Source of the DNA: Sphingobacterium micropteri
GTDB lineage: Bacteria > Bacteroidota > Bacteroidia > Sphingobacteriales > Sphingobacteriaceae
DNA length: 64,000 nt
NCBI RefSeq assembly: GCF_014692515.1
Contig: NZ_JACOIK010000004.1
Location: 186,001-250,000 of the forward strand
Reading direction: 5' to 3'
Both the position numbers and the translations under genes were made by a program. Positions 55,055 to 64,000 of this stretch are shown here, one piece after another (position 1 is the stretch's first letter; the number at the start of each line of letters is the position of its first letter). A model generated the notes under the pieces. It ran no database searches, was not told the DNA's origin, and saw nothing but the letters and a program-made list of their open reading frames with translations.

Positions 55055-55618
55055 ATGAACATTTTAGCATTCGCCGCAAGCAATAGCGCCCAGTCTATTA
55101 ACAAGAAATTGGTAACGAGCGTTAGCAAATACTACAAAGAGTCTGATGACGTTATAGAGATATTGGATTTGAACGATTTTGATATGATACTTTTCTCGAA
55201 AGAACGAGAAAAAGAATTGGGTATTCCATCGTTGGCTTATACGTTCGCGGAGAAGATTGATCAGGCAGATTTTATGCTGATTTCTTTTGCCGAAAACAAC
55301 GGCAACTATAATGTCGCCTATAAAAATATAATAGATTGGGTCTCTAGGATACCAAATCGAAAAATTTTCAAGAACAAGCCAGTTTTTGTAATGGCTACGT
55401 CAAACGGAAAAAGAGGAGGACAATCGGTATTGGAAATTGCTATCAACAGATTACCTTTTGATGGTGCAGAGGTATTGGAAAACTATAGTCTCCCGGAGTT
55501 TTCGCAAAATTTCGAAGAAGGCAAAGGCGTTACGAACGTAATATTAAGAAGTCAACTAGAAGCTAAAGTCCGAAAAACAAAAAGGATATTAAAACAAAAA
55601 ATTGAACAAAATAAATAG
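55055..55618 (+). CDS. NADPH-dependent FMN reductase-like flavoprotein
   Basis: A 187-residue flavodoxin-fold protein. It starts MNILAFAASNSAQSINKKLV (the FMN phosphate-binding loop), with the later FAENNGNYNVAYKNIIDWV and PVFVMATSNGKRGGQSVLE. This matches the NAD(P)H-dependent FMN/quinone/chromate reductase family. Electron acceptor unknown. Its stop overlaps the region before the DJ-1/PfpI gene, whose start is 20 bp downstream. Confidence 0.9.
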   Translation: MNILAFAASNSAQSINKKLVTSVSKYYKESDDVIEILDLNDFDMILFSKEREKELGIPSLAYTFAEKIDQADFMLISFAENNGNYNVAYKNIIDWVSRIPNRKIFKNKPVFVMATSNGKRGGQSVLEIAINRLPFDGAEVLENYSLPEFSQNFEEGKGVTNVILRSQLEAKVRKTKRILKQKIEQNK

Positions 55619-55637
55619 ACAACAAAAACACAATATT

Positions 55638-56216
55638 ATGGCAAAGAAAGTATTATTATTAGTAGGCGACTATGTCGAAGATTACGAAGCCATGGTTCCT
55701 TTTCAGGCGATGGAATCGGTAGGAATAAAAGTCGATGCTATCGCACCCGACCGTAAAAGCGGTGATACCGTTCCAACCGCCATACATGATTTTACCGGCG
55801 ACCAAACCTATAAGGAATTGCGTGGACACAATTTTGCTATTAACAAAGATTTTGACAGTGTAAACGTGGAAGATTATGATGGTTTATATATTGCCGGTGG
55901 ACGTTCGGCGGAATATATTCGGTTAAATGACCGCGTAATCGAAATCACGAAGCATTTCTTCGAACAAAATAAACCAGTAGCAGCAATTTGTCATGGTATT
56001 CAAGTATTGACGACTGCCCGCGTATTGGAAGGTAGAACTTTAACGGCGTATGTCGCCGTGGGTCCCGATATTGAATTGGCAGGCGGAACGTGGAAAAATA
56101 TTCCGGCAGATCAAGCTGTTGTAGACGGCAACCTAGTTACTTCCCCAGCATGGCCCGGACATCAGGCGATTTTGAAAGAGTTCTATACATTACTGGGTAT
56201 TACGATAAGTATATAA
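55638..56216 (+). CDS. DJ-1/PfpI family protein
   Basis: A 192-residue glutamine-amidotransferase-like protein. It starts MAKKVLLLVGDYVEDYEAMV (E15 is the conserved acidic residue), with the nucleophile elbow AAICHGIQVL (Cys118). The in-frame Met 12 codons earlier lies inside the preceding gene and is not used here. Relatives are glyoxalases/deglycases or chaperone-like; substrate not known. Together with the flavoprotein upstream it looks like a redox-stress pair. Confidence 0.9.
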   Translation: MAKKVLLLVGDYVEDYEAMVPFQAMESVGIKVDAIAPDRKSGDTVPTAIHDFTGDQTYKELRGHNFAINKDFDSVNVEDYDGLYIAGGRSAEYIRLNDRVIEITKHFFEQNKPVAAICHGIQVLTTARVLEGRTLTAYVAVGPDIELAGGTWKNIPADQAVVDGNLVTSPAWPGHQAILKEFYTLLGITISI

Positions 56217-56233
56217 CGAGCCCGACAATACAG

Positions 56234-56614
56234 ATGAAAGGAAAGAAAAAATTTTGGATAATTGCCGTCGGTTTAATTGTCCTATTGGGATACGGAATTT
56301 GGGAAGCCTATAACCAACCGTCTATTAAAGATTTACCAGGCGATTTTGAAGAAGTAACATTCGTTCGAAACGAACAGAATAAAGGTGGCATTATGCGCGT
56401 TTATGCGGTGACAGTAGGCGACATGGTAAATGCAAAATATGATGCCTGCGCTGATATGTTTCCCACAAATGATTACGGCAGTATAACGAAAATTTATTTT
56501 TTCGATAAATCAAAGCCGTTTCCCACCAATTTGACAATCGAACCACCCCATTATGATACAAATCAATATGAGGCGGTGATGATTCTTAAACGAACAGGAT
56601 CTGACAAAGAATAA
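56234..56614 (+). CDS. membrane-anchored conserved hypothetical protein
   Basis: A 126-residue protein starting MKGKKKFWIIAVGLIVLLGYGIWEAY: a short basic N terminus, one membrane helix and a periplasmic or exported C-terminal domain with no recognised family. The frame could be read further upstream from an ATG inside the preceding gene (56090), but that part is antisense-like read-through; 56234 gives the natural signal-anchor. It follows the DJ-1 gene by 17 bp and may be cotranscribed. Confidence 0.65.
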   Translation: MKGKKKFWIIAVGLIVLLGYGIWEAYNQPSIKDLPGDFEEVTFVRNEQNKGGIMRVYAVTVGDMVNAKYDACADMFPTNDYGSITKIYFFDKSKPFPTNLTIEPPHYDTNQYEAVMILKRTGSDKE

Positions 56615-56620
56615 ATTCCG

Positions 56621-56669
56621 ATAAAGCTTTTCTTTCAACCTTTGGAAAAGATTGAAAGAAAAGCTTTAT
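56621..56669. terminator. long bidirectional hairpin between convergent genes
   Basis: ATAAAGCTTTTCTTTCAA (56621-56638) pairs over all 18 bp with TTGAAAGAAAAGCTTTAT (56652-56669); the loop is 13 nt. It lies between the ends of two convergent genes and should stop transcription from both sides. Confidence 0.85.
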
Positions 56670-56671
56670 TA

Positions 56672-57127
56672 TTATTGCTTTGCTCCCTCGAATGTATAGT
56701 GGACATCAGTTTCACGCTGTTTGTTGGTACTGATATCGACTGTTTTTGTATCCGTGTGATACCAAAACGAACCTTGCAAATCCCCAATAACGTGATAAAT
56801 ATCCCCTAGATATTCCTCTGCTTGCACCTTAATGGTTTTTTCTGTAACGGCCGAATACGGTTCACCGGTCTTTGCCGTAACTTTTAAATGCTCATTGTCT
56901 GCTTTAGTAACCGTAATCACCGCATCAAAAAACTCATTTTGGTCTGTATTCGGCAAATCTCCCCACACCGTCAACTTGCCTTTATACGTTCCTACGGCGA
57001 TATCAATACTTTTACCATCTGGTTGTTCTGTATCGTCGTCTTTACTACAACCACTTAATGTCACCATTCCGACCAGCAATAAAAACAACAAATGTTGCAT
57101 TATCCGTTTTACATTCATTTTTTCCAT
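56672..57127 (-). CDS. small lipoprotein, about 150 residues
   Basis: The lipoprotein signal reads MEKMNVKRIMQHLLFLLLVGM and the lipobox ends at Cys27 (TLSGCSKDD). The mature domain is beta-rich with no named family (GTYKGKLTVWGDLPN, VITVTKADNEHLKVTAKTG, TFEGAKQ), in the style of calycin-like or DUF surface lipoproteins. A longer upstream reading is hydrophobic but not signal-like, so this start is chosen; the MNVKR codon three residues in is equally possible. Confidence 0.75.
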   Translation of the reverse strand: MEKMNVKRIMQHLLFLLLVGMVTLSGCSKDDDTEQPDGKSIDIAVGTYKGKLTVWGDLPNTDQNEFFDAVITVTKADNEHLKVTAKTGEPYSAVTEKTIKVQAEEYLGDIYHVIGDLQGSFWYHTDTKTVDISTNKQRETDVHYTFEGAKQ

Positions 57128-57289
57128 CATTTTATATTCAAATTTTACTAAACAAAATTGAAAAAGAATGATATACAACACAATCGATGTAAACCATGAT
57201 TTTTGTTCTACCGGTTTACCGTGATATTTCATTTGGTCAAATTATCTTTCATAAATATTCACATATTTGTATATTCAAATAATTAGGTA

Positions 57290-59269
57290 ATGCGTAAATC
57301 CAGTTATGTAGCCCTTATTTTCCACATGCTATTGTTCATAGGAACAACTAGCGCTCAACAGCTTCTCCCTCTGGATGAAGACGCCTATTATGAAAAGATA
57401 CAAAAAGAAGTGTACCATAACCATGATAGTACAAGAATCGACAACTATTTACTGTTATCCGAATACTGGCTACAGAAAGATAGCATAAAATCAAAAGAGG
57501 CGCTGCGCCATGCACAACGACTTGCAAAGAAAGACTCCGTTTTATGGGGTCGAACGCTCTTCTACGAAGCACAATATTATAATCAGCAAAATCAAAAAGA
57601 CAGGGCTAAACAAACTTATGAAGCAGCTATATCCGCATTGGAGAAAAGCGAGCATCCAGCAGATAAGAAGATCTTAGCTGCTACCTGGTACAATTTGGCA
57701 TTAAATCAATTTGGCAAAAAGGGCTATGATTATGTTGTTGGCATCCTGACCAACAAAGCAATACCCCTAGCATCTGAATTAAAAGATACGTTAATTACAG
57801 CGCACTACTATTCGCAATTGGGTTTAGTATTTATGTCCGTAGGTCAATTCGATAAAGCCGAAGAGCAACATTTCAAGGCTTTGGAACTTTTAAAGAACAT
57901 CGAAGATGAAGGCATTATACACCTCCATACCTATTTTAATCTAGTTAGCAATTATTGTTATAAACCCGATAGTAAACGTGCTAAAATATATCTGGACAAA
58001 GCAGCTCACATTCTAAAACCTTACCCCAATTCTCCACATTATCCAAATTATTATTACCAGGAGGGGATGTATTATACGACTACGACCAATGCTACAAAAG
58101 CATTGGAAAGCTTAAGTAAGGGAGTGGAACTGGCAAAAAAATATGGACAGATGCAGATTTTACAAATGCTCGAATTTCGCATCTATAATAATTATCTGAT
58201 GCAACGGGACTATACAAAGGCTAAAGATGTATTGGAAAACATCGTGGAAGATGGTCTGCTAATACGGGAAGCCAATAATAAAAAAATTGTCTTTCAGCAA
58301 TTGGCTATTGTAAATGAAGCATTAGGCAATTACAAAACTGCTTTCCAATGGCAAAAACAGGCTTCGGTACTCAGTGACAGCTTACAAGAAGCGAATTTGC
58401 TGGAGAAAATGAACGAGTTGGAAATCGTACATACCACAACAGAAAAACAAAGGACCATTGATAAACTAAATCTGGAGAAAATCGAAGCTGGCATAGAAAA
58501 CAGCGATAAAAATTTCAAAATAACCATTCTGGCTGTTACTTTGGCGCTCCTCCTTATCATTTCCCTTTTGATCTACCGAAATTATAGCAAACAGCGAAAG
58601 TTAAACCAACAAATACAAATTAACCACAAACAACAACTCCTACAGATTGAAAATGAACGCCGGTTTGAAGCAAGTCAATCTATTCTGCAAGGAGAAGAGC
58701 AAGAACGGCATCGCATCGCACAGGATTTGCACGATAGCATGGGCGGTATGTTGGCAAGTATCCGTATGCAACTATCAAAAGATCTGCTGCCCTCAACGGA
58801 AAAACGACATACCATTGTTCAGCAGTTGGATCAGGCAATCGTTGAAATGCGTAGAATATCGCGTAATTTAATGCCGGAAACACTCAAAAATTTAGGTTTG
58901 GAAATTGCCTTACGTGAATTATGTGAAAGTATGGCAAATAAAAATCTAAAAGTGCAGTTTGAAGCATATAACCTAAGTCGTGATATTCCATTTGAAACAG
59001 CGTTGGCTTTCTATCGTATATCCCAGGAATGTATCAGCAATACGCTAAAGCACGCGCATGCCACTATGGTTATTGTGCAGATCAGTCAAGATGATAACAG
59101 ACTCAACCTCACCATAGAAGACGACGGAAGAGGCTTCGAAAAAAACAAAACACCGCATGGTCTCGGTATAAAAAATATCAAAAATCGGGTAAATCTTATT
59201 AATGGCACATTGGAGATGGCGACATCGCAAGGAGAAGGTACAACCATAAATATTGAATGTTATGTTTAG
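57290..59269 (+). CDS. TPR-containing DesK-like sensor histidine kinase
   Basis: A 659-residue kinase with a signal peptide (1-22), a periplasmic tetratricopeptide region (about 60-380), one membrane helix (about 405-428), a coiled coil, the HisKA_3 dimerisation segment with phospho-acceptor His481 (RIAQDLHDSMGGMLASIR) and a C-terminal HATPase_c domain (LTIEDDGRGFEKN, GLGIKNIKNRVNLING). The stop overlaps the start of the response-regulator gene. The signal sensed by the TPR part is unknown. Confidence 0.95.
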   Translation: MRKSSYVALIFHMLLFIGTTSAQQLLPLDEDAYYEKIQKEVYHNHDSTRIDNYLLLSEYWLQKDSIKSKEALRHAQRLAKKDSVLWGRTLFYEAQYYNQQNQKDRAKQTYEAAISALEKSEHPADKKILAATWYNLALNQFGKKGYDYVVGILTNKAIPLASELKDTLITAHYYSQLGLVFMSVGQFDKAEEQHFKALELLKNIEDEGIIHLHTYFNLVSNYCYKPDSKRAKIYLDKAAHILKPYPNSPHYPNYYYQEGMYYTTTTNATKALESLSKGVELAKKYGQMQILQMLEFRIYNNYLMQRDYTKAKDVLENIVEDGLLIREANNKKIVFQQLAIVNEALGNYKTAFQWQKQASVLSDSLQEANLLEKMNELEIVHTTTEKQRTIDKLNLEKIEAGIENSDKNFKITILAVTLALLLIISLLIYRNYSKQRKLNQQIQINHKQQLLQIENERRFEASQSILQGEEQERHRIAQDLHDSMGGMLASIRMQLSKDLLPSTEKRHTIVQQLDQAIVEMRRISRNLMPETLKNLGLEIALRELCESMANKNLKVQFEAYNLSRDIPFETALAFYRISQECISNTLKHAHATMVIVQISQDDNRLNLTIEDDGRGFEKNKTPHGLGIKNIKNRVNLINGTLEMATSQGEGTTINIECYV

Positions 59270-59891
59270 TGATAAGATAAAGTTGGCCATTGTGGACGAT
59301 CATCCAATGATATTGGAAGGATTGAAATCATTGTTACAGAGTGACACGACGTTGGAGATTTTTACCTTTACAAAGGGCGAAGCCTTTCTGGATTTTATAC
59401 GCGGAAATACCGTAAACATCGTACTATTGGATATTGTATTAAATGACGGGAGTGGTCTGAATTTTTGTAAAACAATTAAAAAAAATTGGCCCAAAACGGT
59501 CGTCATCGGTATAAGCAACCAAGCGGAACGGAGTATTATCTTTCAATTTCTTCAAAATGGAGCCAATGGCTATATTCTTAAGAATGCTGACGCACAAGAA
59601 ATCATCGATTGTATCCAGGAGGCTTTAAACGGAAAAGTAGCATTCAGCAACGAAGTTCAGCAAATTATTCTAAGCCAACCCCATGATGCATTGGAGATAC
59701 CAAAATTAACCAAAAGGGAAAAGCAAATATTAACAGCCATCTCATCCGGATACACCACGCCACAAATAGCAGAAATGCTTTTTGTAAGTCCGATGACAAT
59801 CGAAACACATCGACGAAATCTGCTCCAAAAATTCAAAGCAAAAAATATGATTGAATTGGTTCGTATTGCAACAGAATACAAACTTCTTTAG
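59253..59891 (+). CDS. NarL/LuxR-type response regulator
   Basis: A 212-residue protein with an N-terminal receiver domain (phospho-acceptor Asp60 in VLLDIVLNDGSG; acidic DDHPM near the start) and a C-terminal LuxR HTH domain (about 145-205: LTKREKQILTAISSGYTTPQIAEML and ETHRRNLLQKFKAKNM). It partners with the kinase, whose reading frame it overlaps by 17 bp (or 8 bp if the Met at 59262 is used). Target genes are unknown. Confidence 0.95.
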   Translation: MNVMFSDKIKLAIVDDHPMILEGLKSLLQSDTTLEIFTFTKGEAFLDFIRGNTVNIVLLDIVLNDGSGLNFCKTIKKNWPKTVVIGISNQAERSIIFQFLQNGANGYILKNADAQEIIDCIQEALNGKVAFSNEVQQIILSQPHDALEIPKLTKREKQILTAISSGYTTPQIAEMLFVSPMTIETHRRNLLQKFKAKNMIELVRIATEYKLL

Positions 59892-59897
59892 ATTAGG

Positions 59898-60782
59898 CTA
59901 TCTTTTTCGAGTATGCGTCGCAATAAACTCTTTAGGAGAGACTTTCATGACATGCAGAAACACCCTGTTAAAATGAACCGCCGTATTAAATCCACATTGA
60001 TATGCCGTTTCCGCAATACTCTCCACTTTGTTATTGACAAGCAGCTGACAGGCACTTTCAATCCGTATTTCGTTAAGGAAAGAGACAAATGTTTTTTGGG
60101 TATGCTTTTTAAAAAACTTACAAAAAGCCGTTGGTGTTAAGTGGATGAGTGCCGAAATTTCTTCGATAGAGATATTTCTCTTATAATTTTCCAAGGCATA
60201 TTTAATTACCGTGTTAATACGGAGACCATCGGCATCGTGAAAATTCACTTTGCTCACACCCGAATACATCGATATAAAATGATCTTGATGAACCACTAAC
60301 GCTTTAAATATCTGGATAACCTTAATCAGTTTCGATGGGCCACCATCCGTACCCAGCGGCAGAAACAATTCTTTCAACGGTTTAGCAAATTGTTCTGGCA
60401 AGAGTTTACTAGCATCTAGGTTATAAAAAAGTGATTTGATTGCCTGCATTTCCGTCATATCAAAAAACGGATGTAGTTTTTCCAATGAGAAAAAAAGATG
60501 AATAACATGTATTTGGGAAGGCGCGGTAATACGTTCATCTTTAAAAAACATATGCGGGTCATTCGGTTTGACCAGAAATATCTGGTTTTCCAAACAAGGA
60601 CGTATCAAGTTTCCCAACATAAAAGCACCACCACCCTCCACTATATAGGTAATCTGAAATTCCCGATGACGGTGGTAATATTCGTAAAAATTGGTATCGG
60701 TGTTGTCCATGACGTAAAAAGCTTCGTCACCCCGTACAGGCACCGTAAATTCAATTGGTTTTCTATGCTCGGAAGTCTTCAT
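59898..60782 (-). CDS. AraC-family transcriptional regulator
   Basis: A 294-residue regulator with an N-terminal cupin-like sensing domain (YHRHREFQITYIVEGGGAFMLGN) and the C-terminal double HTH: ISIEEISALIHLTPTAFCKFFKKHT and SIAETAYQCGFNTAVHFNRVFLHVMKVSPKEF. An in-frame Met five codons earlier would lie inside a palindrome, so the ATG at 60782 is preferred. It is separated from pruA by that palindrome and may regulate it; ligand unknown. Confidence 0.93.
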   Translation of the reverse strand: MKTSEHRKPIEFTVPVRGDEAFYVMDNTDTNFYEYYHRHREFQITYIVEGGGAFMLGNLIRPCLENQIFLVKPNDPHMFFKDERITAPSQIHVIHLFFSLEKLHPFFDMTEMQAIKSLFYNLDASKLLPEQFAKPLKELFLPLGTDGGPSKLIKVIQIFKALVVHQDHFISMYSGVSKVNFHDADGLRINTVIKYALENYKRNISIEEISALIHLTPTAFCKFFKKHTQKTFVSFLNEIRIESACQLLVNNKVESIAETAYQCGFNTAVHFNRVFLHVMKVSPKEFIATHTRKR

Positions 60783-60790
60783 AATGAAAC

Positions 60791-60814
60791 AGCCCACGAT
60801 TTAAATCGTGGGCT
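60791..60814. terminator. 24-bp perfect palindrome after pruA
   Basis: AGCCCACGATTT (60791-60802) and AAATCGTGGGCT (60803-60814) are perfect mirror complements. It is 11 bp past the pruA stop and ends just before the AraC start on the same strand. The T tail is moderate, so it may act as an attenuator or an operator as well as a terminator. Confidence 0.65.
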
Positions 60815-60824
60815 ATAGTAATAA

Positions 60825-62453
60825 TTAACCTAAGAACGGATAACGGTAATCCATTTCCGGATGGAATGTTTCCTTAATGGTACGTGGAGAAACCCAACGT
60901 AATAAGTTGATCATCGAACCTGCTTTGTCGTTTGTGCCAGATCCCCTTGCACCACCAAACGGTTGTTGGCCAACTACCGCTCCAGTACATTTATCATTAA
61001 TATAGAAATTACCCGCCGCATTCCGCAATGCATAAGCAGCTTCATCAATTGCATAACGGCACTGTGATATAATAGAGCCCGTCAACGCATAAATAGATGT
61101 TTTATCGACCAATTCCAACGTTTCTGCCCATTTGTCGTCTTCATAAACATAGACTGTCAACACCGGCCCGAATAACTCCTCACTCATCGTCTCATAATCT
61201 GCCTTTTTAGCCAAGATAACGGTAGGATGAATAAAATAACCTTTCGATTTATCGTATTCGCCACCAATGACAACTTCCGCATCAGCAGCGTTTTTTGCAG
61301 AATCTATATAAGACGTAATCTTATCAAATGCCTTTTCATCAATAACAGCATTAATAAAATTGCTAAAATCTTCCGTTCCACCGATTTTGAACGATTGTAT
61401 ATCTTTTTCCATACGCGGCCGAAGATCATTCCACAACGATTTCGGAATGTAAGCACGTGAAGCTGCAGAACATTTTTGTCCTTGAAATTCAAATGCACCA
61501 CGAAGCAATGCCGTATTTAATACTTCAACGTCAGCCGATGGATGTGCTAAGATAAAATCTTTGCCACCTGTCTCCCCTACGATACGTGGATAGGTCTTAT
61601 AACGGTCGATGTTCTCCCCTATCGTTTTCCAGATATTCTGGAAAACACCCGTAGAACCCGTAAAGTGGATACCTGCAAAATCGGGATGTTTAAAGATCAC
61701 ATCACCCGCGTCCGGGCCAGACACATATACTAAGTTAATTACACCTGCAGGAAGACCCGCTTCGATGAAGACCTCCATGATGACATTTGCAGAATAAATC
61801 TGTGTATTCGACGGTTTCCATACCACGACATTTCCCATCATCGCCACACAAGAAGGTAGGTTACCAGCAATTGCCGTAAAGTTGAAGGGTGTCAATGCAA
61901 AAACAAATCCTTCCAACGGACGTTGTTCGACCCTATTCCAAACGCCTTTTGCATTCGCAGGAGGTTGTTGGCTATAGATTTCGGTCATATAGGCTACATT
62001 AAAACGCAAGAAATCTGCAAGTTCACAGGCAGAATCAATTTCAGCTTGATAAGCATTTTTAGATTGCCCCAACATCGTGGCTGCATTAATTTTATAGCGA
62101 TATTTAGTAGATATCAATTCTGCAGCTTTTAAAAAAACAGCGGCACGTTGCTCCCAAGGCAGGTTTTCCCATTTTTCTTTTGCAGTCAGCGCAGCATGGA
62201 TAGCATCTTCTACATGACTTTTTGTACCCTCATGGTAGTATCCCAAAACATGTTGATGATCGTGTGGAGGTGTTAACTTCGCCTTATTCCCAGTGCGCAC
62301 TTCCTTTCCGCCGATATACATCGGAACATCCACCTCCTGTGCTCTCGCTTCCGTTATCGCTGCTTCTAACAAGGTCCTTTCCTTTGTACCAGGAGCATAC
62401 GAATTAACGGGCTCATTAACTGGTGTAGGAACATTAAAAAATCCTTTTAACAT
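60825..62453 (-). CDS. pruA: L-glutamate gamma-semialdehyde (1-pyrroline-5-carboxylate) dehydrogenase
   Basis: PruA oxidises P5C/glutamate semialdehyde to glutamate with NAD, the second step of proline breakdown. The 542-residue ALDH-fold protein has VVWKPSNTQIYSAN, HFTGSTGVFQNIW, GETGGKDFI (catalytic Glu region) and FQGQKCSAASRAY (catalytic Cys), with the C-terminal QQPFGGARGSGTNDKAG. It is of the mitochondrial/Bacteroidota type, not fused to proline dehydrogenase. No putA/prodh gene is adjacent. Confidence 0.97.
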   Translation of the reverse strand: MLKGFFNVPTPVNEPVNSYAPGTKERTLLEAAITEARAQEVDVPMYIGGKEVRTGNKAKLTPPHDHQHVLGYYHEGTKSHVEDAIHAALTAKEKWENLPWEQRAAVFLKAAELISTKYRYKINAATMLGQSKNAYQAEIDSACELADFLRFNVAYMTEIYSQQPPANAKGVWNRVEQRPLEGFVFALTPFNFTAIAGNLPSCVAMMGNVVVWKPSNTQIYSANVIMEVFIEAGLPAGVINLVYVSGPDAGDVIFKHPDFAGIHFTGSTGVFQNIWKTIGENIDRYKTYPRIVGETGGKDFILAHPSADVEVLNTALLRGAFEFQGQKCSAASRAYIPKSLWNDLRPRMEKDIQSFKIGGTEDFSNFINAVIDEKAFDKITSYIDSAKNAADAEVVIGGEYDKSKGYFIHPTVILAKKADYETMSEELFGPVLTVYVYEDDKWAETLELVDKTSIYALTGSIISQCRYAIDEAAYALRNAAGNFYINDKCTGAVVGQQPFGGARGSGTNDKAGSMINLLRWVSPRTIKETFHPEMDYRYPFLG

Positions 62454-62585
62454 AACTGTGCTCTTTTAAATTTGAGATAAAGTTACCTATTCTATATGAC
62501 CCCAAATTTACGCATTATGTTTTTATATAAACATATATTGCTTTATTGAAGATAGAATGAAAGAACCAAAGGAAAAAATATGTTG

Positions 62586-63116
62586 TTAATATTTTATTTT
62601 GAGTACAGTGAAGATTTTAGACCATAACCAAATCGGACCTACCGTCAGCAAGCGCCAAATCGCCGCAGGAGGAATTGCCGTAGGTTCTTTTTTCGCTTGA
62701 AAGGTAGCCCCCACGATGCCGATAAGCGTGAGCACGGTGCATACTAACCATACCGCAGGGCCACCATCACGTTCCACATATTCCAACTGAACAATACAGA
62801 AGCTCATCACCCCAATGGTAAAAAGCATGGCGTATGATAGTGTGGGCGCCAGCCGCAAATACAAATAGATGATAATGGCGATATAAAAAGAACCCCAGTT
62901 CAAGAAGGTATCCATATTCGTCCGAACCAAGAAGCCAAGTTTAGGAAACGGAATCATCCAGATTAACCCCATCACGCCAAAGAATGCCAACGCAATAAAT
63001 ACCGCATATACAATTTTATTGCCCGTTGCAAATTTTTGGTCCATTTCGTAGAAAATACGGTCTACAGGTCTCTCAAATGTCGGTTTGTTAGGAGCTTTCC
63101 TCTGTTTTTTGTTCAT
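62586..63116 (-). CDS. integral membrane protein of unknown function
   Basis: A 176-residue protein with about five hydrophobic helices (around 34-55, 70-88, 92-110, 120-140, 150-170) and a basic N terminus (MNKKQRKAPNKPTF). It is not recognised. It starts 25 bp after the RND-transporter stop on the same strand and could be cotranscribed with the efflux genes, but no direct functional evidence exists. Confidence 0.7.
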   Translation of the reverse strand: MNKKQRKAPNKPTFERPVDRIFYEMDQKFATGNKIVYAVFIALAFFGVMGLIWMIPFPKLGFLVRTNMDTFLNWGSFYIAIIIYLYLRLAPTLSYAMLFTIGVMSFCIVQLEYVERDGGPAVWLVCTVLTLIGIVGATFQAKKEPTAIPPAAIWRLLTVGPIWLWSKIFTVLKIKY

Positions 63117-63140
63117 ACTTCAAAGGTACAAATATTTGAT

Positions 63141-63998
63141 CTAACCTTTATGTTGCTGCTGCTTCCTATTCATCCAATAAAAAACCACTGGCAGCACCGT
63201 AAAACTCAAGAGCAGACAGATCAGTAACCCTCCGACGATCATAATAGCGAGCGGCTTTTGGATTTCCGATCCCATGCCCGTCGACATAGCCGCGGGTAAT
63301 AACCCCATAGATCCCATGAGTGCAATCATAACCACCGGGCGTATCCGACTTTTAACACCGGCATAAATAGCCGGCAAAAGTTCCATCCGTTGGCGGAGGT
63401 TATCTCGTATCACGCCAAGTAAAACAATACCATCAATCGTGGCTACACCAAATAGAATAATAAAACCGATTCCTGCCGAGATACCAAAGATCGTACCCGT
63501 TACCCATAACGAAACAAATCCACCAATAAATGCAAATGCCAACGTTAAAGAAGACACCAAAGTGTCTTTGAGATTCCCAAAATTGAAATAGAGCAACAAT
63601 AATATTAACGCGAGACTCACCGGAACAACCAACGATAGCTGCTTAGCTGCCCGCTCTTTACTTTCAAACTCACCTGCCCATTCCATATAATTTTCTTTAG
63701 GTAAAGACACTTCCTGTTCCACCACTTCTTTTGCATCGGCAATCGTACTGCCCAAATCACGTCCGTCGATACTAAACCCAATGCCGATATAGCGGCTATT
63801 CCCCTCACGGTAAATAAATGCGGCTCCCGTTTCATAACTGATCGTAGCAATCTCTTGCAGCGGGATGCCGCGACCACTACTACTCGGAATTAAAATATTG
63901 CTGATCTTTTCGGGGGTATCGCGATAGTGTTCATCGAAACGCAGCACAATATCAAACTGCCTATCTCCTTCATAAAATTTTGTGGCAGCCTGTCCACC
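63141..63998 (-). CDS. CusA/CzcA-type RND efflux pump, C-terminal part (partial)
   Basis: The frame runs off the window. The visible 285 residues start GGQAATKFYEGDRQFDIVLRF and include IPSSSGRGIPLQEIA, then membrane helices and the RND signature region (FIGGFVSLWVTGTIFGISAGIGFIILFGVATIDGIVL), ending in a short basic tail (WMNRKQQQHKG). This is the C-terminal half of a heavy-metal efflux RND transporter of the CusA/CzcA family. The N terminus and partner genes lie beyond 64 kb. Confidence 0.9.
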   Translation of the reverse strand, partial: GGQAATKFYEGDRQFDIVLRFDEHYRDTPEKISNILIPSSSGRGIPLQEIATISYETGAAFIYREGNSRYIGIGFSIDGRDLGSTIADAKEVVEQEVSLPKENYMEWAGEFESKERAAKQLSLVVPVSLALILLLLYFNFGNLKDTLVSSLTLAFAFIGGFVSLWVTGTIFGISAGIGFIILFGVATIDGIVLLGVIRDNLRQRMELLPAIYAGVKSRIRPVVMIALMGSMGLLPAAMSTGMGSEIQKPLAIMIVGGLLICLLLSFTVLPVVFYWMNRKQQQHKG

Positions 63999-64000
63999 AA

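Overview
The window looks like chromosomal DNA of a member of the Bacteroidota, most likely family Sphingobacteriaceae (Sphingobacterium/Pedobacter-like). This rests on a SusC/SusD outer-membrane pair, DUF4290 and DUF4199 proteins, a GreA-like C-terminal protein typical of the phylum, a type III (GlnN) glutamine synthetase, Bacteroidota-style PurM, and -7 elements of the TAnnTTTG type. The DNA is AT-rich, gene-dense and almost entirely housekeeping. No rRNA, insertion sequence, prophage or CRISPR array was found; there is one tRNA.

Layout. 0-4 kb: the end of a toxin-antitoxin pair, a methyltransferase, an MBL hydrolase, a BON/SH3 protein, a GreA-like protein and a LEA-like lipoprotein. 3.9-14 kb, mostly minus strand: folD, lepA, a striking 20-21 bp tandem-repeat array, a stand-alone AraC domain, amt, murA (with the Cys-to-Asp change linked to fosfomycin resistance), DUF4290 and a UvrD/PcrA helicase. 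14-19.5 kb, plus strand: a SelT/SelW-like Rdx protein, sbcD-sbcC and ispD. 19.4-26.1 kb, minus strand: a 50-residue membrane protein, then an apparent seven-gene operon (transcribed from 25.3 down to 19.7 kb) with a dihydroorotase homologue lacking most metal ligands, an acidic protein, DUF4199, two family-2 glycosyltransferases, a 90-residue protein and a PhnP-like hydrolase, then ubiX. 26.4-32.3 kb, plus strand: a DNA glycosylase, purM, the RimK pair, a membrane Fe-S protein with a CCG-domain partner, and dgkA. 32.3-38.5 kb: VOC proteins, an oxidoreductase, tRNA-Leu(GAG), Ppx/GppA, an arginase-family enzyme, HU and an XRE regulator. 38.5-44.5 kb: SusD, SusC and a TPR protein. 44.7-54 kb: lon behind a sigma-54-like promoter, rnhA, a SIMPL protein, an S9 peptidase and glnN. 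54-64 kb: DUF6807, an FMN reductase, DJ-1/PfpI, a lipoprotein, a TPR histidine kinase with its LuxR-type regulator, AraC, pruA, a membrane protein and the 3' end of an RND efflux gene.

The most unusual signals are non-coding. (1) Two copies of a roughly 160-170 bp intergenic element (about 18.59 and 26.17 kb) share a strongly conserved core and three stem-loops; the first stem has changed on both sides between copies and still pairs perfectly. (2) A degenerate 20-21 bp repeat, organised into 60-61 bp higher-order units, lies between the stand-alone AraC gene and lepA. (3) A near-consensus -24/-12 promoter lies before lon. (4) A GC-richer reading-frame scrap lies before the S9 peptidase.
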